From Clostridiales bacterium (GTDB lineage Bacteria; Bacillota; Clostridia; Oscillospirales; CAG-272): DNA of 32,284 nucleotides. The notes below the pieces were generated by a model. That model was not told the origin of the DNA and searched no databases. It saw nothing but the letters and a program-made list of their open reading frames with translations. Of the stretch, positions 22,875 to 32,284 are shown piece by piece; the first letter of the stretch is position 1, and each line of letters starts with the position of its first letter. The position numbers and the translations under genes are program-made. The stretch is taken from assembly GCA_016281775.1 (NCBI GenBank), contig JAEEJH010000158.1, positions 1 through 32,284 of the forward strand. The letters run 5' to 3'.

Positions 22875-25574
22875 ATGTTATCAGTTTACAATCTTCACAA
22901 GGTCTACGGCAAGGGCAGACTCGCCGTACACGCCTTAAAGGGAATAAATATCAACTTTCCCGAAACGGGTATGGTCGTCATACTCGGTAAATCCGGCTGC
23001 GGTAAATCGACTCTGATGAACATACTCGGCGGTCTCGACCGTCCGACGACGGGCAACGTTTACATAAACGGAACGCCGTTTTCATCTTTGTCGGAACGCC
23101 GTCTCGACGACTACCGCAACACGTACGTCGGCTTCGTCTTTCAGAATTTCAACATCATAGAGACGAAAACGGTATATGAGAATATCGAGCTCGCGCTCAA
23201 ACTGCAGAACGGCGCCGTCAACTACGACAAGATCGACGAGGCGCTCTCAGCCGTCGGGCTTGCAGGTCTCGGCTACAGAAAGCCGACGGAGCTGTCGGGC
23301 GGTCAGAGACAGCGCGTTGCAATAGCCCGCGCTCTCGTCAAAGATCCGGACGTACTGCTCGCCGACGAGCCTACCGGTTCGCTCGACTCGGTGACGGGCG
23401 ACGATCTTTTCGCATCGCTCAAAAAGATAAGCAAAAAGAAGCTCGTGATACTCGTCACGCACGATACGGAAACTGCGTATAAATACGGCGACCGCATAAT
23501 CTTTATGAAAGACGGCGAGATCACCGGCGACATCGACAGAACTAAGGGCGACAGCGACGAGAATACGAAATTCATAAGAAAGAACATTATGCTCGTAAAG
23601 GCCGGGCATACGCTCAGTCTTGAAGAGGCTGAAAGCGCGGTCGACGAAAACGAAGACAACTATCTGACCTTCGAGACAGACAAGCAGCACGTCGCGCTCG
23701 CTTATCCCGACACGGTCGACGCTCTCGACGAGGGTTATCTGCCGGGCAACTTTTCGCCGCATGAGGAAAAACCCCCGGAAAAGACGCCGCCGCTGCAGCT
23801 TAAGCGGGCGAACATGAATTTCAAAAACTGTCTCGAACAGGCGTGGGCGAACATAAGAAAACGCAGAACGAGGTTCATCGTCATGATACTCGTCGCGGTG
23901 TTCTGCCTCTCGATGTTCGACGTCGGCATCGCGATGTCGGGCATCAGGCCGGAGAAGGTCGCGAGGGAAACGGCGGAAAAATATTCGGTCGACCTGTTCA
24001 CGGTCGAGCAGAGCCGGTATTATTACCGCTATGACGACGCCGGCGTCGTGACGACGGCTTCGCTTGAACGCGAGCTTGCGGACTTCAATCCCGGCAGAAA
24101 GTACGAGGCGTGGGTATCAGCGGCTCTCTGCAACGACACGATGATCGCGCAGGACAATACGTATTACGTGCAGTCGCTGTCGGAGCTCTCCGGCTTCGTC
24201 GAATACGCCGATTATTCAAAATCCGGTTTCAGCACGGTATACGGCGGTTATCCCGAAAAAGAAAACGAGATAATGATAACCGATTATTTCGCGGAATCGA
24301 TCGTGAGCTGCGGTATCGTGACCGATATCGACGGTGAAATGACGCTTTACTATCCGGACAAGGCGTCCGATCTCGTCGGCAGGAATCTTTACATTTCTTT
24401 CAACGCGTCCTCGATCCCTTTCCGCATAGCCGGTATCGCGGGGACAAATTACGCAAAAATAGTAAAGTTATCCGAAAATCAGGTGCTTTTGAGCGGTTAC
24501 AGGACCGCCGCGGCGACGTATTACAAATCGGTGTTTGTCAAGAGCGGATTCAAAAAATACATCTTCAACAATCTCAGATTCGGCATACCCGACTCGACTT
24601 ACACGATAAAAACCGAAGGAGCTTTCAACCCGTACGACAGCACGGCCGCAACGCTTTCTCAATATAAGGCTGCCGACAGGAAATTCATTTATACGGCGCC
24701 GGGATTTGATAAAAATTCAGACGATCTCGGCGACGACGAGATAGTGATCTCCGTTTCGTGCGCTCTCGATCTGTGTTATCTGCTGACCGGGTCTTACGAG
24801 CTTTCGGACGAATATTACAATACGATGAACACCGCGCCGACGGTCGACAAGATCGTCAACACGCTCGCCGGCAGCGTCTCGCTCTCGTTTTCAAATTACC
24901 GCACCGAAGCCGGCAGCGATTTCAGGACCTTCAAGATAGCGGCGATTACCGCGAACGACACCGACGGCTATTATATAGAACCGTATATCTACGCGTCGCC
25001 CGACACGGTAAAGAGCATAGCGGAAGCGGGCTTATCATACTCTTCACTGCTCGTAAAAACGAACCCGGCGGGCGCCGGAGCGCTCGCGAAGAAAACTCAC
25101 GAGCTCGGATGCGATCTGAGCTGCGCTCTGTTCGGCGATCTCTCCTACACGATGGACACGCTGAATTCGGTAAGCACGGTATTCTTCGTATTCTCGGCGA
25201 TCAACGGCGTTCTGCTTCTCATAATCGTGATAAACTTTATTTCGTTGAACGTCAAGGAAAGAACGAAAGAGATCGGCATCATGCGCGCGCTCGGCACGAG
25301 CAGCGGAGTGACGCTTAAGATATTCTACATAGAACTCGCGCTGATCGACGTCATAACGCTGATCATAGCGACCGCGTCCGCGATAGCGGCGACGAATCTT
25401 ATGGACAGTTTCTTTATGATATTCGCGATCGGCACGATGCGGTTCGTCAGCTTCACGTTTACCGATTTCATTCTCTCGGCGGCAGTATTCACGGCGTTCC
25501 TTGCGATCGTCGCTTTCCCGATCCTCCGCCGTCTCGGCAAAAAACAGCCGATAGACGTCATAAGGTCGATTTAA
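22875..25574 (+). CDS. ABC transporter, ATPase fused to FtsX/MacB-like permease (first half)
   Basis: 899 residues. The N-terminal ATPase has Walker A GKSGCGKST (38-46), Q-loop Gln90, signature LSGGQ (140-144), Walker B LLADEP (near 161-166) and His196. A linker (about 235-330) carries a VKAGHTLSLEE motif. The first membrane helix is near 332-356 (RFIVMILVAVFCLSMFDVG), then about 400 extracellular residues, then three C-terminal helices with the FtsX hallmark KERTKEIGIMRALGTSSG. This is a MacB-like topology in one chain. MacB/FtsX-type systems move or sense peptides and lipoproteins across the envelope instead of importing nutrients. GGAG precedes the ATG. A second fusion of the same build follows 12 bases later, so a heterodimer is likely. 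Confidence 0.92.
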   Translation: MLSVYNLHKVYGKGRLAVHALKGININFPETGMVVILGKSGCGKSTLMNILGGLDRPTTGNVYINGTPFSSLSERRLDDYRNTYVGFVFQNFNIIETKTVYENIELALKLQNGAVNYDKIDEALSAVGLAGLGYRKPTELSGGQRQRVAIARALVKDPDVLLADEPTGSLDSVTGDDLFASLKKISKKKLVILVTHDTETAYKYGDRIIFMKDGEITGDIDRTKGDSDENTKFIRKNIMLVKAGHTLSLEEAESAVDENEDNYLTFETDKQHVALAYPDTVDALDEGYLPGNFSPHEEKPPEKTPPLQLKRANMNFKNCLEQAWANIRKRRTRFIVMILVAVFCLSMFDVGIAMSGIRPEKVARETAEKYSVDLFTVEQSRYYYRYDDAGVVTTASLERELADFNPGRKYEAWVSAALCNDTMIAQDNTYYVQSLSELSGFVEYADYSKSGFSTVYGGYPEKENEIMITDYFAESIVSCGIVTDIDGEMTLYYPDKASDLVGRNLYISFNASSIPFRIAGIAGTNYAKIVKLSENQVLLSGYRTAAATYYKSVFVKSGFKKYIFNNLRFGIPDSTYTIKTEGAFNPYDSTAATLSQYKAADRKFIYTAPGFDKNSDDLGDDEIVISVSCALDLCYLLTGSYELSDEYYNTMNTAPTVDKIVNTLAGSVSLSFSNYRTEAGSDFRTFKIAAITANDTDGYYIEPYIYASPDTVKSIAEAGLSYSSLLVKTNPAGAGALAKKTHELGCDLSCALFGDLSYTMDTLNSVSTVFFVFSAINGVLLLIIVINFISLNVKERTKEIGIMRALGTSSGVTLKIFYIELALIDVITLIIATASAIAATNLMDSFFMIFAIGTMRFVSFTFTDFILSAAVFTAFLAIVAFPILRRLGKKQPIDVIRSI

Positions 25575-25586
25575 GGAGGTCGCGTC

Positions 25587-28268
<2,682 letters not shown>

Positions 28269-28278
28269 AAAACGATCA

Positions 28279-28516
28279 GCCGCGTTCGGCGCGGCGTGAT
28301 AAGGAAGTATTTTGCATAATCTTTGCCGCGCCGAAATGAAGTCGCCCTCTGCGAGGGCTGATGAAGAAATGAAGACGCTTCGCTGATGAAGACGTCCCTG
28401 CGGGACTAATGAATGACGGGGGCGACTTCGCTTCATTAGTGAGCGAAGCGAACGTCTTCATCAGTCGGCTTTGCCGACGTCTTCATCAGGCAGCGAAGCT
28501 GCCGTCTTCATTAGCT
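28279..28516. repeat. Head-to-head array of short hairpins with GTCTTCATCA linkers
   Basis: Hairpins seen: 28279-28295 (GCCGCG/CGCGGC), 28344-28358 (GCCCTC-TGC-GAGGGC), 28394-28406 (GTCCC-TGC-GGGAC), then GTCGGC-TTT-GCCGAC (about 28464-28478) and GGCAGC-GAA-GCTGCC (about 28489-28503). Left of about 28420 the linkers read TGATGAAGAC; right of it they read GTCTTCATCAG, the reverse complement. In the middle ACTAATGAA (28404-28412) pairs with TTCATTAGT (28432-28440). The array lies between the ABC stop and the terminator. Confidence 0.85.
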
Positions 28517-28538
28517 TTATTATACCGGCTGAATACGA

Positions 28539-28572
28539 AAAAGCAGACTGATTTTGTTTTCAGTCTGCTTTT
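28539..28572. terminator. Strong rho-independent terminator, probably bidirectional
   Basis: AAAAGCAGACTGA (28539-28551) pairs with TCAGTCTGCTTTT (28560-28572), a perfect 13-bp stem, then GTTT on the plus strand; the minus strand ends in GCTTTTTCG. It can stop the ABC transcript and the opposing suf transcript. A further palindrome, TCACCACG/CGTGGTGA, lies near 28591-28612 without a T run. Confidence 0.85.
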
Positions 28573-28686
28573 GTTTAGTGCGCGCTTACTCACCACGCTG
28601 ACACGTGGTGAAAAACATCCTTATGACGGTCGGGCTTTTGCGGCTGATCTCTTTTTTTATTCCCGAAGGTGTGTTTTGATTTTTCT

Positions 28687-29070
28687 TCAACGTTTGCTTT
28701 TGACGTATGTTATTATCATATCGGTCAGAAGCAGGATGAAAAGGTATATTTCCGACGCGGCGGCGGTGAATATAAACTGAAAAACCTCCCATCCGCCGAA
28801 AAAGACGGTATACAGTATGAAAGCCGACGCCGCCGCCAACACCGTATGAGCGGCGAAAGTCAGTACGTTATACAGATACGGACGGTCGGTTTCGCGTTTT
28901 ATCAGAAAAAACAGAGGGATGAAAATAACGAATATCGCGGCAACGGCCAGCCAATGGACCGTATTGTCTGTCACTTTGTTCGCGTATAAAATATCCGCGG
29001 CTGCAAGGAGCGTATTGAAGGGAACCGTAAATAACGCGAGTTTCAGCGCCGTTTTATCTGTATTTGTCAT
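28687..29070 (-). CDS. Small integral membrane protein of unknown function
   Basis: 127 residues with four predicted membrane helices (LKLALFTVPFNTLLAAADILY; WLAVAAIFVIFIPLFFLI; VLTFAAHTVLAAASAFILYTVF; IYLFILLLTDMIITYV) and no recognised motif. An AAAGG site lies about 9 bases before the ATG. It begins 13 bases after sufB, so it is probably the third gene of that operon, but nothing ties it to Fe-S assembly. Confidence 0.75.
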   Translation of the reverse strand: MTNTDKTALKLALFTVPFNTLLAAADILYANKVTDNTVHWLAVAAIFVIFIPLFFLIKRETDRPYLYNVLTFAAHTVLAAASAFILYTVFFGGWEVFQFIFTAAASEIYLFILLLTDMIITYVKSKR

Positions 29071-29083
29071 ATTTTTACGCCTT

Positions 29084-30007
29084 TTACTGTAAAAATCCGT
29101 TTATTATCTGCTCTTCGGCTTCGCTTTCGGTAAGTCCGAGAGTCATAAGCTTGATTATCTGCTCGCCGGCGATCTTGCCGATAGCCGCCTCGTGAACGAG
29201 TTCGGCGTCGATGTCGTTCGCTTCAAGACCCGGTACGGCTAAGATCCTGCCGTGATCCATGATTATTGAATCGCATTCGGTATGGCCGTGGCAAGCGGCG
29301 TTGCCTATGATCTTCGCGTCAAATTTCTGATACGAGTCGTCGCGGGCGACGGAGCGCGACACTACGTCCGCGCTCGATTTTTTGCCGTTCAGTTCGACAG
29401 AATAGGCGCTGATCGCTCTCTGCTCCGCGTGCGTCATAAGGCGTTCTCTTACCACGAGCTTCGCGCCCTCTTCAAGCACTGCTTTCGTCATGCGCTCGGT
29501 ATCGTCCACGCCTTTTATCTGCACCATTTCCATCGTGACGGAGCTGTTTTCTTTCTGATAGACCTCTGTCACGGGATTTAGTATGCGCTTACCTTCGCCG
29601 GAACCCGAGCCGTAATGCTTTTCGACGTATTTGATCTTCGCGTTCTTACCTACGAAAAAGCGGTGTACGCCGTCGTGCTGAGAATCCTGTCTGCCGCAGT
29701 TGTCGATGCCGCATCCGGCGACTATTACGACGTCGCAGTCGTCGCCGATATAAAAATCGTTGTATACGACTTCTTTAAGTCCGCTCTCGGTCATGACTAC
29801 GGGAATATGGACGCTCTCGTTTCTGGTGCCGGGTTTTATACGTATCTCAAGCCCGCTCACGTCGGTTTTGGGCACGATCTCGATATTTTCGGTCGACTGC
29901 CTGCCTGCCGACGCGCCGTTCGCTCTGATATTGTACGCGCCTTCGGGCACGCTGTGAAGATCGGCGACCTCGAGCAGAAGTCTCTTTTGTATCTCGTCAA
30001 GCTGCAT
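29084..30007 (-). CDS. sufB: Short SufB/SufD-family Fe-S scaffold protein (SUF-like minimal system)
   Basis: 307 residues, much shorter than classic SufB (about 480). It retains the core beta-helix and C-terminal helices: SGLEIRIKPGTRNESVHIPV, FYIGDDCDVVIVAGCGIDNC, NAKIKYVEKHYGSGSGEG and the closing AELVHEAAIGKIAGEQIIKLMTLGL in pieces. Cys91, 99 and 104 and His111 lie in a cluster that could hold an Fe-S intermediate. Together with the ATPase SufC, and with no SufD, SufS or SufU nearby, it matches the two-gene minimal SUF arrangement known in anaerobes. It starts two bases after sufC, so they are coupled. Confidence 0.9.
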   Translation of the reverse strand: MQLDEIQKRLLLEVADLHSVPEGAYNIRANGASAGRQSTENIEIVPKTDVSGLEIRIKPGTRNESVHIPVVMTESGLKEVVYNDFYIGDDCDVVIVAGCGIDNCGRQDSQHDGVHRFFVGKNAKIKYVEKHYGSGSGEGKRILNPVTEVYQKENSSVTMEMVQIKGVDDTERMTKAVLEEGAKLVVRERLMTHAEQRAISAYSVELNGKKSSADVVSRSVARDDSYQKFDAKIIGNAACHGHTECDSIIMDHGRILAVPGLEANDIDAELVHEAAIGKIAGEQIIKLMTLGLTESEAEEQIINGFLQ

Positions 30008-30009
30008 GG

Positions 30010-30750
30010 TCAGTCTCCTTTCTTATCGGCGGCTCTGCATTCGGTAACGGCCGATGAAGTGCCGATTATGTGCGGCAGTATCTCTTCTCTTTTTCCGTGC
30101 CTGTCCACCGTGCCGTCTTTGATGACGACTATCTCGTCGGCTATCTCAAGTATCCGCTCCTGATGGGAGATTATGAGAATCGAGCTGTCTTTGACCGTCT
30201 TTCTCATTCTCGAAAACGCTTCGATCAGATTCTGGAAGCTCCAAAGGTCGATGCCGGCTTCGGGTTCGTCGAAGATCGAAAGCTGAGGGTTCCTTGCGAG
30301 CACCGTCGCTATCTCGATACGTTTGAGCTCGCCGCCCGAAAGGCTCGAATTGATCTCTCTGCCTATATAGTCTCTCGCGCAGAGCCCGACCTCGGACAGA
30401 TACTGACACGCACCGACGGTCGACAGGCGTTTGCCCGACGCGATGCGAAGCAGGTCGAGGACTTTTATCCCCTTGAATCTGACCGGCTGCTGAAACGCGA
30501 AGCCGATGCCGAGTTTCGCCCTCTCGGTCACGCTCTTTCCGGTTATGTCTTCGCCGTTGAAAACGATGCTGCCGCCGGTGGCTCTCTCGATGCCCATTAT
30601 CAGCTTGGCGGTCGTCGATTTGCCGCCGCCGTTCGGTCCCGTTATTACGACGAGACTGCTTTTCGGAATGTTCAGATTTATGTTTTTTATGATGTCTTTT
30701 CTCTGCCCGTCTATCGTGACGGAAAATGACAGATCTTTCAGTTCAAGCAT
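30010..30750 (-). CDS. sufC: Fe-S cluster assembly ATPase
   Basis: 246 residues, normal length. ABC ATPase of the cytosolic Fe-S scaffold: Walker A GPNGGGKST, Q-loop AFQQP, signature SSLSGGELKR, Walker B LSIFDEPEAGID, and ILIISHQERIL for the His-loop. The SGGELKR and DEPEAGID forms are typical of SufC, unlike transport ATPases. It drives the conformational change in the SufB partner. AAAGGG precedes the ATG. First gene of the suf operon. Confidence 0.95.
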   Translation of the reverse strand: MLELKDLSFSVTIDGQRKDIIKNINLNIPKSSLVVITGPNGGGKSTTAKLIMGIERATGGSIVFNGEDITGKSVTERAKLGIGFAFQQPVRFKGIKVLDLLRIASGKRLSTVGACQYLSEVGLCARDYIGREINSSLSGGELKRIEIATVLARNPQLSIFDEPEAGIDLWSFQNLIEAFSRMRKTVKDSSILIISHQERILEIADEIVVIKDGTVDRHGKREEILPHIIGTSSAVTECRAADKKGD

Positions 30751-30784
30751 TATTCTGCCCTTTCAATTTATATTTATCTGATAT

Positions 30785-30790
30785 ATTATA
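30785..30790 (-). promoter_or_regulatory. Possible -10 box for sufC-sufB
   Basis: TATAAT on the minus strand about 35 bases before the start codon. No good -35 box lies 16-18 bases upstream, so this may be a weak or activator-dependent promoter. Its spacer overlaps the T run of the histidine kinase terminator. Confidence 0.45.
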
Positions 30791-30793
30791 CAA

Positions 30794-30829
30794 TAAAAAA
30801 CGAGGTGATTGTTGTTTTAAAACCACCTC
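30794..30829 (-). terminator. Rho-independent terminator of the histidine kinase gene
   Basis: Minus-strand GAGGTG (30824-30829) pairs with CACCTC (30802-30807), with an inner GTTTTAAAAC that can fold further, and is followed by a run of six T. Confidence 0.8.
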
Positions 30830-30852
30830 ATTGTTAACTTTTATTAAATATT

Positions 30853-32284
30853 TCAGCTGATTATATCAAACGACAGGGTCGCTTTGAACAGGTCGCCGTC
30901 GGCTGAGATCCCGAACGTGCCGCCGCACAGCTCCGTATAAGTCTTCGCTATCGCAAGACCGAGGCCGCTGCCCTCTTCGGAGCGCGACTCGTCGCCGCGG
31001 ACGAACCGCTCGGTGAACCGCGTCACGTCGGAGCCGAGCTTATCCTTTGAAACATTCTTCATTTCGAAGCACGCTTTTCCGTCCCGTTTGCACAGCTCCG
31101 CGTATACGCGCGAGCCGGGCATGGAGTATTTGAGCGCGTTGTTTATAAGATTGTCTATCACGTTATGAAGTCTGGCGCCGTCGGCGTTTATAAACACGCT
31201 TTCATCCGGGATGTCGGTTATGAAAACGAGAGACGAGGAATTTATCGCGTCTTCATAATACGAAAGCTGTTGTTTTATAAGCATCGCAAAGTCGATTTTT
31301 GAAAGCTCCGTTACGACGCCTTCACCCGAAGCCTTGGACAGCTCGAACAGGTCGTCGATCAGTTTTTTGAGCTTCTGCTCTTTTTTCGTTATGATCTGCA
31401 AATAGTCCTTCGCTTCGTCGCCGAGGCCTTCGGTCTGCGAGAGCAGCTCGGTATACGATATTATCGAAGTCAGCGGAGTTTTGAGATCGTGCGACACGTT
31501 CGTTATCAGCTCGACTTTCGTCTTCTCTTCCGCAAGCGCCTTTTCGGCGTTCGAGCGGCAGGCGTCTTCTACGTTGTCGAGCGCGAGATCGAGCGGGCGC
31601 GCGTCGGAAGTCAACGGCAGTCCGATACCGCCTGTCTCGCCGTTTTCGGACAGCGTATAAAGCTTGTCGGTGAATTTTTCAAGATCGTTTATCAGCGGCG
31701 TGACCGCGATAAAATACCCGGCTGTCGACGCGATGAACAGCAGTACGCCGGCGGCGCCGAACCATACCGAGCCGCCGAGAAGCGCCCCGAGCACGGCGAC
31801 GCAAAACGAGACGATACAGAGAACGGCGTATGCCGCCGCGCTTACGGCAAGCCTGCGGAAAGGCCGTTTTTTTGAAAACGCCGCCCCGGTAAACCGTATC
31901 GCCCATACGGGAAACGTATTTTTGAAATACGCTCCGGCTCCCGCTCGCTTTAGATCGGTCGCGAACAGCCTGATACCGAACACCAAGAACCACAGAAGCG
32001 CGGCGATAAAAAGAGACGATTCAAGCGACAGCTTGCCGGACGGCGAAAAACGCCAGATAAGATAGATCAAAGAAATCGAAACGCCCGCGAAAAGCGCCCA
32101 TTTGATCTCGAAAAATACGTGTGAAGCGACTTTTTCGGTGATCTTTTCATACGCTTCGGCTTTGCCTTTCGCAGAAAGCGCAACGATAAGAAGCGCGATA
32201 CCGGCGATCGCGGCGACCGTTATTGCGTATATTTCCGCCGCGTGCATATAAAACGCCGTTTTCACGTCGTAAAGCGGCGCGACG
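30853..32284 (-). CDS. Membrane sensor histidine kinase, N-terminus possibly beyond the window
   Basis: At least 470 residues. Several membrane helices fill the first 190 residues (counted from a GTG at 32265), then a HAMP-like or linker segment, the phospho-acceptor box NVSHDLKTPLTSI with His259, the N-box VIDNLINNALKY and the G-box SEEGSGLGLAI. It should autophosphorylate and pass phosphate to a response regulator, not present here but expected just upstream outside the window. The frame stays open through VAPLYDVKTAFYMHA to the edge, and the GTG has no clear ribosome site, so the real start may lie beyond 32284. Signal unknown; the nearby ABC fusions could be targets but are not linked by the sequence. 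Confidence 0.92.
   Translation of the reverse strand, partial: VAPLYDVKTAFYMHAAEIYAITVAAIAGIALLIVALSAKGKAEAYEKITEKVASHVFFEIKWALFAGVSISLIYLIWRFSPSGKLSLESSLFIAALLWFLVFGIRLFATDLKRAGAGAYFKNTFPVWAIRFTGAAFSKKRPFRRLAVSAAAYAVLCIVSFCVAVLGALLGGSVWFGAAGVLLFIASTAGYFIAVTPLINDLEKFTDKLYTLSENGETGGIGLPLTSDARPLDLALDNVEDACRSNAEKALAEEKTKVELITNVSHDLKTPLTSIISYTELLSQTEGLGDEAKDYLQIITKKEQKLKKLIDDLFELSKASGEGVVTELSKIDFAMLIKQQLSYYEDAINSSSLVFITDIPDESVFINADGARLHNVIDNLINNALKYSMPGSRVYAELCKRDGKACFEMKNVSKDKLGSDVTRFTERFVRGDESRSEEGSGLGLAIAKTYTELCGGTFGISADGDLFKATLSFDIIS

Noticed and set aside
28279..28516. Possible CRISPR array
   Set aside because: Repeating parts are 10-base linkers, the segments between are perfect hairpins of 13-17 bases, orientation flips in the middle, and no cas gene is present.

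Overview
The window looks like chromosome from an uncultivated, probably gut-associated member of the Firmicutes (class Clostridia). The evidence is the set of Firmicutes-type cis-regulatory RNAs (an L10 leader on rplJ, an S-box/SAM-I riboswitch on metK, a structured rpsF leader), near-consensus SigA promoters with 16-17 bp spacers, strong AGGAGG-type ribosome binding sites, TEAP-rich surface lipoproteins, a short SufBC pair, and MacB/FtsX-like ABC fusions. No tRNA, rRNA, transposase, integrase or phage gene was seen.

Layout. 1-3209: two minus-strand genes, a truncated secreted protein and an 854-aa putative glycoside hydrolase. 3264-4547: plus-strand rplJ-rplL with its own promoter, L10 leader, attenuator and terminator. 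4548-5193: gene-free repeat island A. 5194-6604: minus-strand rpsF-ssb-rpsR operon. 6696-8358: a plus-strand orphan solute-binding lipoprotein. 8396-18869: a long, tightly packed minus-strand operon reading (in transcription order) small multidrug export protein, SAM-I riboswitch, metK, recD2, comF, NusG-II domain protein, Gx transporter, apbE, and a CotH/RCC1 surface lipoprotein. 18887-19877: gene-free repeat island B. 19878-22683: a two-gene minus-strand operon, an uncharacterised 511-aa enzyme-like protein and a PlsC-type acyltransferase with a zinc ribbon. 22806-28268: two plus-strand ABC ATPase-permease fusions. 28279-28516: repeat island C, an inverted array of small hairpins, followed by a strong terminator. 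28687-30750: minus-strand sufC-sufB plus a small membrane protein. 30853-32284: a sensor histidine kinase running off the right edge.

How the parts work together. The ribosomal operons carry autoregulatory leaders. The metK operon places DNA-repair (RecD2), competence-like (ComF) and extracytoplasmic flavinylation (NusG-II, Gx, ApbE) genes downstream of a methionine/SAM-responsive switch. The two ABC fusions look like the two halves of one MacB/FtsX-type exporter. SufBC resembles the minimal SUF-like Fe-S scaffold.

The most unusual content is non-coding. The three gene-free islands are built from modular palindromes: short, perfectly paired hairpins whose stems differ in sequence but keep pairing, separated by near-constant linkers (ATTTCAC in one family, GTCTTCATCA or its reverse complement in another); a GGGGTTCCCC-type hairpin family including four 44-bp tandem copies; and a composite G-rich element of about 190 bp found in both island A and island B. 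I do not recognise a named family for these. They are the best candidates here for something undescribed.
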